Shown in pieces: positions 7,015 through 16,454 of a stretch of 64,000 nt of DNA. The stretch's first letter is position 1. Every line of letters begins with the position of its first letter. The notes under the pieces were generated by a model. The model saw only the letters and a program-made list of their open reading frames with translations. It was not told the DNA's origin and searched no databases. The position numbers and the translations under genes are program-made. This DNA comes from Aquimarina sp. BL5. Its GTDB lineage: Bacteria > Bacteroidota > Bacteroidia > Flavobacteriales > Flavobacteriaceae. Location of the stretch: positions 4,115,501 through 4,179,500 of the forward strand of contig NZ_CP031963.1 in the NCBI RefSeq assembly GCF_003443675.1. The letters run 5' to 3'.

Positions 7015-7953
7015 ATGAAAGAAGGAATTTTATTGTGTGGACATGGTACACGAAGAGAAGCTGGTGTAAAATCATTTAAACGATTGGTGGCTATTCTCAA
7101 AGAGCGTTATCAAGATGCATATGAAGTAGATTATGGTTTTTTAGAATTTAATCATCCTACCTATGAAGCTGCGGTAGAACGCATGTATGCAAATGGTATT
7201 CGTAAAATTTATGCCTTACCGGTTATTTTATTTGCAGGCTCTCATGCCAAAAATGACATTCCTTACGAATTAAATACGCTACAAACATATCACGATGATT
7301 TAACCATTTCTATGGGAAAACATATTGGTGTGAGTTCTTTTTTACTGGATTTGTCATTAAAACGTATTGAGGAAACAGAAAAAAACCTACCTAAGATAGA
7401 TAGAAAAGATACCTGTTTGGTAGTAGTTGGTAGAGGAACTACAGACCCTGATGCTAACAGTGATGTTGCTAAATTAACCAGTATGCTTTGGGATGGAATG
7501 GGATTTGGCTTTGCTACCACAGCGTATAGCGGAACAGCATATCCTAAAATTGATGAAGGTTTGCAGTTAGTAGAAAAGCTAGGTTTTAAACGTACCATTG
7601 TCATTCCTTTCTTCTTTTTTACGGGTGTTTTATTAGAAAGAATTTATAAAAGTGTTTCCGAAATGAATACCAATTCTGATTTGGAATATGTGTATACAGA
7701 TCCATTTGGTGCGGATGAATTGATTTTACAAGCCTTTGATGAGCGTTTACATGAAGCTAAAAATGGAATTGCCAATATGAATTGTCAACTGTGTAAGTAC
7801 AGAAAACAAGTGATTGGTTTTGAAGAATTTCAAGGGAAAGAACAAATGGGACATCACCTAAATGTAAAAGGAATTTTGTTTGAGGAAGATGAAAAACCTA
7901 ATGAAAAACAAAACAGTTTGGGGAATAAGGTTAAAAAGATGTTAGGTATATGA
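7015..7953 (+). CDS. cbiX: Sirohydrochlorin cobaltochelatase CbiX (long form)
   Basis: A 312-residue two-repeat class II chelatase that inserts cobalt into sirohydrochlorin, the first committed step of the cobalt-early pathway. The first repeat starts LLCGHGTRREAG with the metal-binding His and contains YALPVILFAGSHAKNDI; the second starts LVVVGRGTTDPDANSDV. Near the C-terminus is MNCQLC, with Met255, Cys257 and Cys260, matching the MxCxxC Fe-S motif known from long-form Bacillus CbiX. The tail is Lys/Glu rich. The gene overlaps cobI by 4 bases (ATGA). Confidence 0.93.
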   Translation: MKEGILLCGHGTRREAGVKSFKRLVAILKERYQDAYEVDYGFLEFNHPTYEAAVERMYANGIRKIYALPVILFAGSHAKNDIPYELNTLQTYHDDLTISMGKHIGVSSFLLDLSLKRIEETEKNLPKIDRKDTCLVVVGRGTTDPDANSDVAKLTSMLWDGMGFGFATTAYSGTAYPKIDEGLQLVEKLGFKRTIVIPFFFFTGVLLERIYKSVSEMNTNSDLEYVYTDPFGADELILQAFDERLHEAKNGIANMNCQLCKYRKQVIGFEEFQGKEQMGHHLNVKGILFEEDEKPNEKQNSLGNKVKKMLGI

Positions 7954-8660
7954 CGATGGGTCGAATATACGGAGTGTCTTTAGGACCTGGTGATGCCGAT
8001 TTAATTACCCTAAAAGGTTTAAAAGCATTACAACAAGCTGATAAAATCTATTATCCAGGATCCTTATTTAAAGATGGTAGAAAATCGAGTTATTCGTTAT
8101 CTATTTTAAATCAATATGATTTAGATGTAGAGAAACTGAAAGGTTTTTATCTAAAAATGGATTTAGAAAGAGCCCAGGCAAAAACAATTTACGAGACTAC
8201 ATTTCAACAAATAGTGAAGGATTATAAGAAAGGTTTATCTGTTGCAATTGTTAGCGAAGGCGATATTAGCACCTTTAGTTCTTTTTCATATGTATTAGAA
8301 AAAATAAAGGAGCATAAATTACCTATAAATTTAATTCCTGGTATTACATCGTATCTGCATTTAGCTTCAGAAAGTGAAATACCATTGTGCCTACAAAACG
8401 AAAAAGTGGTAGTAATTCCTAGAGTACAAACAAGAGGAGAGTTACAAGAAGCTATTGATAATTTTGATACTGTGGTTTTGATGAAGATAAAATCGGTTAT
8501 GGATAGTATTACTGAGGTAATCGATACAAAAAAGCATAGTATTACTTATGCGGAGTGTTTGGGGACGGATAAACAATTTATTACCAGTAATTGGGCAATA
8601 GCAAATAAAAGAGAGATCCCTTATTTTTCTCTGCTCATTATTAAAAAACAAGCCTTATGA
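7950..8660 (+). CDS. cobI: Precorrin-2 C20-methyltransferase (CobI/CbiL)
   Basis: A 236-residue tetrapyrrole methylase that transfers a methyl group from SAM to C20. Visible motifs are GVSLGPGDADLITLKGLKAL at the N-terminus, SEGDISTFSSFSYV for the GD loop and NLIPGITSYLHLAS for the SAM pocket. These fit the CobI/CbiL branch. Starts at 7950 and 7956 are both possible; the first overlaps the cbiX stop. The substrate is probably cobalt-factor II given the adjacent CbiX. Confidence 0.92.
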   Translation: MTMGRIYGVSLGPGDADLITLKGLKALQQADKIYYPGSLFKDGRKSSYSLSILNQYDLDVEKLKGFYLKMDLERAQAKTIYETTFQQIVKDYKKGLSVAIVSEGDISTFSSFSYVLEKIKEHKLPINLIPGITSYLHLASESEIPLCLQNEKVVVIPRVQTRGELQEAIDNFDTVVLMKIKSVMDSITEVIDTKKHSITYAECLGTDKQFITSNWAIANKREIPYFSLLIIKKQAL

Positions 8661-10033
8661 AAATAACAGTTGCAGGCTTAGGTCCTGGAGATATCAATTA
8701 TATGTTGCCTGTGGTTAAGAATGCCTTAGAAAAAGCAGATGTAGTTATTGGGTACGATTATTATTTTCAATTTGGAGCATCACTTTTTAGAGAAGAAGCA
8801 GAGCTCATTTCAATGCCTTTAGGACAGGAAGAAGCAAGAGCACATAAAGCTATTGAAAAAGCGAATGAAGATAAATATGTAGTCGTTATTGGTTCTGGGG
8901 ATGCTAGTATTTATGCTATGGCAGCTATTGTTTATGAAGTGGTGTCAAAAGAAAAGCATACGGATATTGAACTGGAAACCTTACCGGGCGTTTCTGCTTT
9001 CTTAGCATCTGGCAGTAAATTAGGTGCACCTTTGGGTCACGATTTTTGTTGTATTTCTTTATCAGATTTAATGACGCCTTGGAACAAAATAGAGCAAAGA
9101 ATTAAAGCTGCTGCTACTGGGGATTTTGTGACAAGTTTATATAATCCAAGGAGTAAAAAAAGACATTGGCAACTAGGTAGATTACAAAAAATATTTTTAG
9201 AAGAGCGCTCTCCTAATACACCTGTTGCGATTATAAGACATGTTACACGACCAGAAGAAGAACTTAAAATTACCACCTTAGGAGAATTTAATCCTGAAGA
9301 TGTAGATATGTTTTGTTTGGTGATGATTGGGAATTCGCAAACCTACCGTTTTAAAGACTATTTGGTAACGCCGCGAGGGTATTTGAACAGAAAACCACAT
9401 ACTGGGAAAGAAATCCAACAAGAGAGTTTTAGAATTGTTACGGAGCATATTACCGATTTACCCTTTTCTATTTCGGATAAATGGGCAATAACCAGAGTGA
9501 TTCATACCACAGGAATTTTAGAAGATTTTAATCATTATTCGGCAACATCAGAAGCTATTGAAAATTGGCACAATCATCTTAAGAACGGAGGAGAGATTGT
9601 TACCGATGTTACCATGGTAAAAGCTGGAATCACAAAAGCTTTTACTGCAGCATACGGAAATCAAATACATTGTTTATTAAATGATGAAGATGCGCAGTTA
9701 TTAGCAAAATCAGCAAACATTACACGTTCCCAAGCGGGAATTAGAAAAGCTATTGAGATGTATCCTAATGCTTTATATGTTGTTGGAAATGCTCCTACCG
9801 CATTGTTTGAAATTGTAGAACAATTAAGAGAAAACACAACTTTTAAACCTGTTGGAGTTATTGGTGTACCTGTTGGTTTTGTAAATGTGTTAGAAGCAAA
9901 AGAACAGTTATCTCAAATTACTACTACTGATTGGGTAATTGTAAAAGGAAACAGAGGTGGTAGCAATGTTGCCGCTGCTATTGTAAATGCCGCTTTTACA
10001 CTACCCGAAGCTTCAAACTATTTTAAACCTTAA
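8657..10033 (+). CDS. cobJ: Fusion of C17-methyltransferase (CobJ/CbiH) and precorrin-8X methylmutase (CobH/CbiC)
   Basis: A 458-residue bifunctional protein. Residues 1 to about 245 are the ring-contracting C17 methylase: VAGLGPGD, VVVIGSGDASIYAMA, LPGVSAFLA and SLYNPRSKKRHWQL. From about residue 260 comes the methylmutase, with RVIHTTG and the catalytic His283, VTDVTMVKAGI, GNAPTALFEI, PVGFVNVLEAKE and KGNRGGSNVAAAI. The first enzyme works early in corrin construction and the second moves the C11 methyl to C12 at the end. Fusion joins steps that are far apart in the pathway, suggesting assembly into a complex. It overlaps cobI by 4 bases. Confidence 0.92.
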   Translation: MKITVAGLGPGDINYMLPVVKNALEKADVVIGYDYYFQFGASLFREEAELISMPLGQEEARAHKAIEKANEDKYVVVIGSGDASIYAMAAIVYEVVSKEKHTDIELETLPGVSAFLASGSKLGAPLGHDFCCISLSDLMTPWNKIEQRIKAAATGDFVTSLYNPRSKKRHWQLGRLQKIFLEERSPNTPVAIIRHVTRPEEELKITTLGEFNPEDVDMFCLVMIGNSQTYRFKDYLVTPRGYLNRKPHTGKEIQQESFRIVTEHITDLPFSISDKWAITRVIHTTGILEDFNHYSATSEAIENWHNHLKNGGEIVTDVTMVKAGITKAFTAAYGNQIHCLLNDEDAQLLAKSANITRSQAGIRKAIEMYPNALYVVGNAPTALFEIVEQLRENTTFKPVGVIGVPVGFVNVLEAKEQLSQITTTDWVIVKGNRGGSNVAAAIVNAAFTLPEASNYFKP

Positions 10034-10034
10034 G

Positions 10035-10676
10035 ATGAGCAAATTTACTTCAGAACATATAGATACTCTAGAAAAGATAATTCTTGCACGTAGAGATGTG
10101 AGAGGAAACCGTTTTATAGATACGCCTGTTTCTCAAAAAGATTTAGATAAGATTTTATTTGCAGGAGTAAATGCACCTTCGGTTGGGTTTTCGCAACCTT
10201 GGGAGTTTGTTATTATTAAAGATGTAGTCACTAGAATTAAAATAAAAGAAAGTTTTTTTGAAGAAAATGAAAAGGCAAAAGAACTGTTTAAAGAAAAAAA
10301 AGCGGAGGCCTATACTCAATTAAAGTTGGAAGGTATTATAGAATCGGATTTGAATATTGCTGTTTTCTATAAACCAAGCACCGATCCTACTTTAGGACAA
10401 ACGACTATGAAGGAAGCAGGAGTGTATTCTGTGGTTTGTGCCATTCAAAATATGTGGTTAATGGCTAGAGCTTTAGACATTGGTTTAGGTTGGGTAAGTA
10501 TTTTGGACCCAAATAAAATTAAAGCCATTTTAAACGCTCCTGAAGATAGACAGTTAATAGGTTATTTATGTTTAGGACACGTAGATAAGTTCTATGAGAG
10601 TCCAGAATTGGAACGTTTACAATGGGAAAAACGCAAGAACATAAGCGATGTAGTAATAAAAGAATCTTATCAATAA
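10035..10676 (+). CDS. bluB: 5,6-Dimethylbenzimidazole synthase BluB
   Basis: BluB cleaves reduced flavin mononucleotide with oxygen to make the lower ligand 5,6-dimethylbenzimidazole. It is a nitroreductase-fold protein with RRDVRGNRF near the N-terminus, APSVGFSQPWEFVII and later GLGWVSILDP and LCLGHVDKF. I place the start at ATG 10035, one base after the cobJ-cobH stop, giving 213 residues; the frame is open further upstream but only as overlap with the previous gene. Its presence shows that the organism makes DMB-type cobalamin aerobically. The next gene begins directly after its stop. Confidence 0.92.
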   Translation: MSKFTSEHIDTLEKIILARRDVRGNRFIDTPVSQKDLDKILFAGVNAPSVGFSQPWEFVIIKDVVTRIKIKESFFEENEKAKELFKEKKAEAYTQLKLEGIIESDLNIAVFYKPSTDPTLGQTTMKEAGVYSVVCAIQNMWLMARALDIGLGWVSILDPNKIKAILNAPEDRQLIGYLCLGHVDKFYESPELERLQWEKRKNISDVVIKESYQ

Positions 10677-11873
10677 ATGATAAAAACCACAGAACATATT
10701 GATTATTATTTGATTGGTATTAGTAATCATCCTACTCCTGTTTGGAATAGCGAAGTGCTACAATTAATTAAAGAATCATCTGTTTTTTCTGGTGGAAAAC
10801 GTCATTATGAATTGGTACAATCATATTTACCTAAAAATCATAGGTGGATTGAGATTTCGGGAAAAATGGATGCTTTAATAGAACAATACAAAACGGTTGA
10901 TGTTTCTATTGTTGTTTTTGCTTCGGGAGATCCTTTTTTCTATGGTTTCGGAAATACATTACAACGTTTATTACCTAACGGACAGCTCAAAGCTTTTCCC
11001 TATTTCAATAGTATTCAGTTACTTTGTCATAAAACGCAAACAAATTACAATGTATTAAAATCAATATCGGTTCACGGTAGAGACTGGTCAGCTTTAGATG
11101 AAGCATTAATCAATAGAAATGAATTGATTGGTGTTTTAACAGATGACAAAAAAACACCAGCAGTAATAGCGAAACGTATGTTACAATATGGTTTTGACAA
11201 TTATTCAATTACTATTGGTGAATCTTTAGATGGTGATGATGAACGTATTGAACAACTTGATATATCCACTTGTTCAATCAAAATACATCATAGATTAAAT
11301 TGTGTGTTATTAAAACGGATAAGATCTAAGGAAAAACTGTTTGGTATTCCTGATGCTGCTTTTATTCCTTTAGAGAATCGAGCGAATATGATTACCAAAA
11401 TGCCCATCCGTTTAAGTACCATTAATGCATTAGCATTACAAGATCAACGTGTTTTTTGGGATATAGGTTCTTGCACAGGCTCTGTAGCTATTGAAGCAAA
11501 ACAACATTTTCCGCATATAAATGCAATAGCTTTCGAAAAACGAACTGAATGCAGGACTATTATCCAACAGAACACCGAACGTTTAGGAACACCAGGTATT
11601 GAAATTGTAATTGATGATTTCTTTAATATTAATTTAAAAAACTATCCTAGGCCTGATGTTGTTTTTATTGGTGGACACGGAGGTCGTTTAAAAGAATTAA
11701 TTCAAACCGTTTATCAATTAAATCCGGAAGTTCGATTTGTAACTAATGCGGTAAGAGAAAGTAGTAGCATCGTATTCATTTCAGTACTTACGAAGTTAAA
11801 ATATACGATTAGCACGAATACCATACAGTTAAACGAACACAATACAATTAGCATTCACATCGCAGAAAAATAA
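10677..11873 (+). CDS. cobL: Precorrin-6Y C5,15-methyltransferase (CobL, CbiE-CbiT)
   Basis: A 398-residue CobL-type protein joining CbiE and CbiT. The N-terminal CbiE part, to about residue 205, is a tetrapyrrole methylase with VFSGGKRH and FASGDPFFYGFG. The C-terminal CbiT part is a class I methyltransferase with WDIGSCTGSVAIEA (Gly264 in motif I), FEKRTECR and VFIGGHGG. It methylates C5 and C15 and decarboxylates the C12 acetate side chain. It starts immediately after bluB and ends 3 bases before the next gene. Confidence 0.93.
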   Translation: MIKTTEHIDYYLIGISNHPTPVWNSEVLQLIKESSVFSGGKRHYELVQSYLPKNHRWIEISGKMDALIEQYKTVDVSIVVFASGDPFFYGFGNTLQRLLPNGQLKAFPYFNSIQLLCHKTQTNYNVLKSISVHGRDWSALDEALINRNELIGVLTDDKKTPAVIAKRMLQYGFDNYSITIGESLDGDDERIEQLDISTCSIKIHHRLNCVLLKRIRSKEKLFGIPDAAFIPLENRANMITKMPIRLSTINALALQDQRVFWDIGSCTGSVAIEAKQHFPHINAIAFEKRTECRTIIQQNTERLGTPGIEIVIDDFFNINLKNYPRPDVVFIGGHGGRLKELIQTVYQLNPEVRFVTNAVRESSSIVFISVLTKLKYTISTNTIQLNEHNTISIHIAEK

Positions 11874-11876
11874 TAC

Positions 11877-13718
11877 ATGAAAAAAATATCCATAATAGCA
11901 GTTACTGAAAAAGGCCTTGAAAAAGCCCTTGTTATTCAGAAAGAATTTCCAAAATCGGTGGTCATAACTACGTTATCATCCACTAATGGAAATGTGTCTA
12001 CCATTAACTCTATTTCGAACTATTTAAATGAAAATTTCACAAAATTAGATGGTATTTGTTTTGTTACTGCATTAGGTATTTGTGTACGACTAATTGCACC
12101 ATATATTCAAGATAAAAATAGTGACCCAGCTGTGGTCTCGGTAGATGATTTAGGATTAAATGTTCAATCAGTATTGAGTGGTCATAAAGGTGGTGCAAAT
12201 GATTTTACTTCGAAAATTGCAGCAGTTTTAGGAGCAAAACCTATTATATCTACTTCGAGTGATGTACAAAACATTTGGGCATTAGATACGCTAGGTACTC
12301 AATTTGATTGGCAAGTGGAAAGTTCATTGTCTATGCACAAAACGATGGCGCTTTTTGTAAATAATAAACCCACTGCCTTACTGTTAGATATTAAAGATAA
12401 AGGAACAAAGTATTTAGAAAAAACAGTTCCGGATTTTGTTACTGTTTTTTATAGGGAAGCAGATATTGATTACGCACAGTTTAAATTATTTATAGTTGTA
12501 AGTTACAAAGTATACGATGTGAATATTCCGAGTTTGTTGTATGTTCCAAAAGTACTTTCGATAGGTTCAGGGTGTTCTAAACAGTTAGATTCAGTGCTGT
12601 TTGAAACCACTTTAAAAGAAGAATTACGACGTAGAAACATTCACTTTTCGGCCATTAAAAACTTTGGTTCTATTGATATCAAAGCAAAGCAGCAAGCGTA
12701 TTTGGACTTCAGTAACAATAACAGGATTCCTTTTAGCACATTTACGGCTGATGAAATAAATACGATTACGGTACCTAATCCAAGTGAAGTTGTACAATTT
12801 AAAATTGGTGTACACGGTGTTTCAGAATCTACAGCAATGTTACTTTCTGGAAATAAAAATGTAGTAATTGAAAAACAGAAAATCCATTTAGATAACGGAG
12901 AGAAGTTTACATTTTCTGTAGCATTAGATACAAAAGCCGGACGTAGAACTGCTATTGCTATTATTGGGGCTGGACCTGGAGATGAGGAACTCATAACAGT
13001 AAAGGGAAAACAATATTTAGAAGAAGCCGATTGTGTATTATATGCAGGTAGTTTAGTGCCAGAAGAAATGACCAGTTGGTGCAAACCAGGTGCGGTGGTT
13101 AGAAATTCTGCAATGATGACTTTAGAAGAGCAAGTGTCTATCATGCAAGAACATTATAAAAAAGGAAATTCAATTGTACGTTTACAATCTGGTGACCCTT
13201 CTTTATATGGCGCTATCCAAGAACAGATGACCATTTTTGACGAGTTGGGGATGGATTATTTTATTGTACCAGGAATTTCTGCATTTAGCGCAGCAGCAGC
13301 AGTTTTAAAATCAGAATTTACAATTCCAGAAGTGGTACAGTCTATTGTATTAACGCGTGGTGAAGGCAAAACACCAATGCCTTCTAAAGAAAGTATTTCG
13401 GCATTTGCAGCAACGAATGCTACTATGTGTATCTTTTTAAGTGCTGGAATTGCTAAAAAAGTAGAAGCGCAATTATTAGAACATTTTGATGCCGATACTC
13501 CTGTAGCAGTTATGTACAGAATATCGTGGAAGGATGAAGAAATTTTTCAGGGAAAATTAGAGAATCTTGCTGAAATTGTTAAGAAAAGCAAGAAAACAAG
13601 AACTGTATTGATTGTCGTAGGCCATGCCATTGACGCACGTAAGAACAGGTCACAATTATACAGCCCGGAATGGAAGCATATTTTTAGAACCAATAAGAAA
13701 TTTGTCGTAACAGAATAG
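11877..13718 (+). CDS. cobM: Fusion of cobalt-precorrin-5A hydrolase (CbiG) and C11-methyltransferase (CobM/CbiF)
   Basis: A 613-residue bifunctional protein. The N-terminal CbiG half, to about residue 350, contains GICFVTALGICVRLIAPYI, DPAVVSVDDLG, LSGHKGGAND and the C-terminal CbiG lobe with LSIGSGCSK. It opens the delta-lactone of cobalt-precorrin-5A. The CobM/CbiF half begins with IIGAGPGDEELIT (GAGPG from residue 364) and has LYAGSLVP, VRLQSGDPSLYGA and VPGISAFSAAAA. These two steps are consecutive in the cobalt-early pathway. CbiG is diagnostic of that route because the aerobic route uses CobG instead. Confidence 0.93.
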   Translation: MKKISIIAVTEKGLEKALVIQKEFPKSVVITTLSSTNGNVSTINSISNYLNENFTKLDGICFVTALGICVRLIAPYIQDKNSDPAVVSVDDLGLNVQSVLSGHKGGANDFTSKIAAVLGAKPIISTSSDVQNIWALDTLGTQFDWQVESSLSMHKTMALFVNNKPTALLLDIKDKGTKYLEKTVPDFVTVFYREADIDYAQFKLFIVVSYKVYDVNIPSLLYVPKVLSIGSGCSKQLDSVLFETTLKEELRRRNIHFSAIKNFGSIDIKAKQQAYLDFSNNNRIPFSTFTADEINTITVPNPSEVVQFKIGVHGVSESTAMLLSGNKNVVIEKQKIHLDNGEKFTFSVALDTKAGRRTAIAIIGAGPGDEELITVKGKQYLEEADCVLYAGSLVPEEMTSWCKPGAVVRNSAMMTLEEQVSIMQEHYKKGNSIVRLQSGDPSLYGAIQEQMTIFDELGMDYFIVPGISAFSAAAAVLKSEFTIPEVVQSIVLTRGEGKTPMPSKESISAFAATNATMCIFLSAGIAKKVEAQLLEHFDADTPVAVMYRISWKDEEIFQGKLENLAEIVKKSKKTRTVLIVVGHAIDARKNRSQLYSPEWKHIFRTNKKFVVTE

Positions 13719-13746
13719 TATGATTTATGGATAAGAAATTCGCATA

Positions 13747-13872
13747 CGTCAGTTCGAGTGGTTTTTCCGAAGCGATAGCGGAGAAAAATTGTATCGAGAA
13801 CATTTCGATAAGAGAATGACTTCTCGATACAAATTTCACTCATTGAAATCGTGAAATTCACTCGAAGTGACA
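13747..13872. repeat. 126-bp inverted-repeat intergenic element
   Basis: The element has outer arms CGTCAGTTCGAGTG (13747-13760) and CACTCGAAGTGACA (13859-13872), which pair at 12 of 14 positions. Nested inside are perfect 12-bp arms TTGTATCGAGAA (13789-13800) and TTCTCGATACAA (13821-13832). GCGATAGCGGAGAAAA lies between. This layout resembles a family of short non-coding palindromic repeats that I associate with flavobacterial intergenic regions. It separates cobM from cobK within the operon and would form a strong RNA hairpin. Confidence 0.8.
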
Positions 13873-13903
13873 CTATTTTATATAAAAAATTAAAAGAAGA
13901 ATA

Positions 13904-14659
13904 ATGATACTTGTATTTGGAGGAACAACAGAAGGTAAAAAAACAGCCACTTTATTAGAAAGTATGGCCTTGTCTTTTGTGTATTCTACAAAAACAAATA
14001 TCTCTTTTAAAACAACTAAGATTGCTAGTTACAGACACGGTGCGTTAGATGAGCAACAATTAGAAAAATATATCATTAAGAATGATATAGAAATGATTGT
14101 AAATGCTTCTCATCCATTTGCAGAACTATTGCACGATACTATAGCTAAAGTGGCAGAACGTTTACAAATTCCTGTTATACGATTTGGACGACAATTACTT
14201 CCTAAAACTGAAAATTCATTGGTCAGTTATGTGAATTCTTATAATGAAGGTGTAGCCATATTAAAAGAAAATCAAAGGGTATTAGCCTTAACCGGAGTGC
14301 AATCGATTAAAAGATTAGCACCTTGGTGGCAAAAAAACACTACGTATTTTAGAATATTAAACAGACCTGAGTCACTAGCGATTGCAGCAGAAAGTGATTT
14401 CCCTAAAGAACAATTGATTTTAGGGTTACCATCTTCCAATTTGAAAAAAGAAATTGAGGTGATTAAAACGCATCAGATCGATGTTATTTTAACTAAAGAA
14501 ACAGGAAATAGTGGGTTTTTAAGCACAAAAATTGAAGCAGCTTTAAAAGCAGATGTGCAAATCATTATTATCAAGCAACCAAAAATACCAATGTATTTTA
14601 AGGTGGTATATAATACTTCAGCCTTGGAATTATTAATCTCTAAAACGATTGTAGTATGA
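13904..14659 (+). CDS. cobK: Precorrin-6A reductase (CobK/CbiJ)
   Basis: A 251-residue Rossmann-like reductase that uses a nicotinamide nucleotide to reduce (cobalt-)precorrin-6A to -6B. The N-terminus MILVFGGTTEGKK is the family signature, and NASHPFAELLHD, PVIRFGRQ, VLALTGVQSIK and ILTKETGNSGF follow at the usual spacing. The start lies 185 bases after the previous gene, a gap mostly filled by the inverted-repeat element. It overlaps cbiD by 4 bases. Confidence 0.92.
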   Translation: MILVFGGTTEGKKTATLLESMALSFVYSTKTNISFKTTKIASYRHGALDEQQLEKYIIKNDIEMIVNASHPFAELLHDTIAKVAERLQIPVIRFGRQLLPKTENSLVSYVNSYNEGVAILKENQRVLALTGVQSIKRLAPWWQKNTTYFRILNRPESLAIAAESDFPKEQLILGLPSSNLKKEIEVIKTHQIDVILTKETGNSGFLSTKIEAALKADVQIIIIKQPKIPMYFKVVYNTSALELLISKTIVV

Positions 14660-15741
14660 GTTTGAGAAAAATTCCAAAAGGGCCTTTAAGAGATGGATTT
14701 ACTACTGGTACTTGCGCTACTGCTGCCGCTAAATCAGGTTTAAAGGCTATTATTCATCAGAAAAAAAATAAAGCTGTTAACGTATACTTACCTATAGATA
14801 AAATACTCGAAATACCTATCCATCATTGCGAGTTTACAGAAAGCACATCCAATTGCTCAGTAATTAAAGATGCTGGAGATGATCCTGACGTTACCAATGG
14901 GGCAGAGATAGGTTGTATGCTAAAATTAACGCAGGAAAAAGGTATTCAGTTTATTGCAGGAGAAGGTGTTGGCACGGTTACGCTTAAAGGTTTAGAATTG
15001 GCTATTGGAGAGCCTGCCATTAATCCTGTTCCAAGAAAAATGATAGCTAGCGCTCTTCAAAAATTATTACACGATTACGATTTAGAGTGCGGTGTATCGG
15101 TTACTGTGTATGTTACTGATGGGAAAAAATTAGCCAAACGAACACTTAATGAGCGGGTTGGTATTATGAATGGGATTTCTATTTTAGGAACCACCGGAAT
15201 TGTAAAACCCTATTCCGCTTCATCTTATATAGCAAGTATAGAGCAAGGAATTGATGTTGCAGTGGCAAATAAGGTAACAGAGTTGGTTATTAATTCTGGT
15301 GCCAGAAGCGAAAAGTTCCTGTCAAAAAAATTTAATCATTTACCAGAGCAAGCTTTTATTCATTATGGGAATTGGATAGGAGAAACTCTCAATAAAATTA
15401 ATCAATCACCGATAGAAAAGGTAAGTATTGGGATTATGCTAGGCAAGGCTGTAAAACTAGCAGGTGGAGTTACCGATACGCATAGCTGTGTCTCTAGTTG
15501 GAATAAAGATTTTGTAGTAGAATTAGCGCAAAAAGTTGGTTATGAGGATGCAGATAAAATCAAATCCTTAAATATGGCTGGACGGTTGATTGAATTATTT
15601 GATTTTGAGCAAGACGCTCCTTTTTTTCAGTTGCTATTAAAACATTGTTATCAACATACGCATGTGAAAATTAAACAGGTAACACTCGATATTTACCTTA
15701 TTCATAAAAACGGAACATTTATTAAATATAATAAAAAATGA
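14656..15741 (+). CDS. cbiD: Cobalt-precorrin-5B C1-methyltransferase CbiD
   Basis: A 361-residue protein with the CbiD hallmark LRDGFTTGTCATAAAKSGL at the N-terminus, VIKDAGDDPDVTNGAEIG, GEGVGTVTLKGL, GEPAINPVPRKMI and GTTGIVKPYS. CbiD methylates C1 in the cobalt-early pathway and is unrelated to the aerobic CobF. Together with CbiX and CbiG it marks this operon as mainly cobalt-early. It overlaps cobK and the following permease gene by 4 bases each. Confidence 0.95.
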   Translation: MSLRKIPKGPLRDGFTTGTCATAAAKSGLKAIIHQKKNKAVNVYLPIDKILEIPIHHCEFTESTSNCSVIKDAGDDPDVTNGAEIGCMLKLTQEKGIQFIAGEGVGTVTLKGLELAIGEPAINPVPRKMIASALQKLLHDYDLECGVSVTVYVTDGKKLAKRTLNERVGIMNGISILGTTGIVKPYSASSYIASIEQGIDVAVANKVTELVINSGARSEKFLSKKFNHLPEQAFIHYGNWIGETLNKINQSPIEKVSIGIMLGKAVKLAGGVTDTHSCVSSWNKDFVVELAQKVGYEDADKIKSLNMAGRLIELFDFEQDAPFFQLLLKHCYQHTHVKIKQVTLDIYLIHKNGTFIKYNKK

Positions 15742-16454
15742 CTTTTACTTCTTTGATTAGACCTTTGATGGCGGGAATTTTACACTCTTTTGAGCCAGAT
15801 CACGTAACAGCAGTTTCTGTGCTAGCTACTGAGAATGCCATTAATAAAAAAAAGGTAAGCTTTAAATCGGTATTCAAAGCTTCTCAATGGGCATTTGGTC
15901 ATTCCGTAACCTTGTTACTGTTTGGAGGAGTTGCATTATTTTTTAAGAGTATAACTTCTTTAGTAATAAATGATATTTCTTTTTATGCAGAATTAGCTGT
16001 CGGTCCAATTATGATTTGGTTAGGGATCGTAGCAATCAGAAGGAATCATGCTATTAATGAAATGGTAAAAGTCCATAAAAAGATTGAACCTCACGAACAC
16101 GAACTTTCGAATCCAATTCATTTACACGGAACCCAAGGAGAAGAAATTGCTGTAAATCCAATGAATAAATCTTTTTGGATTGGTATGTTGCATGGGTTGG
16201 CAGGCACAGGAGGTGCATTAACATCTGCACTAGTTTTAAGTAGCGCAACTATAACTGATGCTTTTTTTATACTAGCTGTAGAATCTTTAGGAATTATTGT
16301 AGCAATGGCGGTATATAGTTATGTTTTGATTGTTGTGATGAGTCGTTTTTTAGAACGTAATCTAGCAATTTTCAAGTGGATGAATGGTCTTGCAGGAGTA
16401 GCTTCGATAATTATAGGATTGATATGGATCTATAATAATAGTATGGTATTATGA
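15738..16454 (+). CDS. NicO/UreH-type nickel/cobalt permease
   Basis: A 238-residue polytopic membrane protein. The first segment carries HSFEPDH at residues 16-22, the kind of His/Asp metal-binding motif found in NiCoT/NicO/UreH transporters. A second metal-site-like loop, GMLHGLAGTGGAL, begins the C-terminal membrane half. The central loop, about residues 105-135, is charged and includes HEHEL and HLHG. The gene is embedded between cbiD and the chelatase ATPase with overlaps on both sides, so cobalt uptake is its likely role. Export cannot be excluded from sequence alone. Confidence 0.8.
   Translation: MTFTSLIRPLMAGILHSFEPDHVTAVSVLATENAINKKKVSFKSVFKASQWAFGHSVTLLLFGGVALFFKSITSLVINDISFYAELAVGPIMIWLGIVAIRRNHAINEMVKVHKKIEPHEHELSNPIHLHGTQGEEIAVNPMNKSFWIGMLHGLAGTGGALTSALVLSSATITDAFFILAVESLGIIVAMAVYSYVLIVVMSRFLERNLAIFKWMNGLAGVASIIIGLIWIYNNSMVL

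Noticed and set aside
12641..13144. 167-codon minus-strand frame opposite cobM
   Set aside because: Antisense shadow of the conserved CbiG-CobM sequence with no family features.
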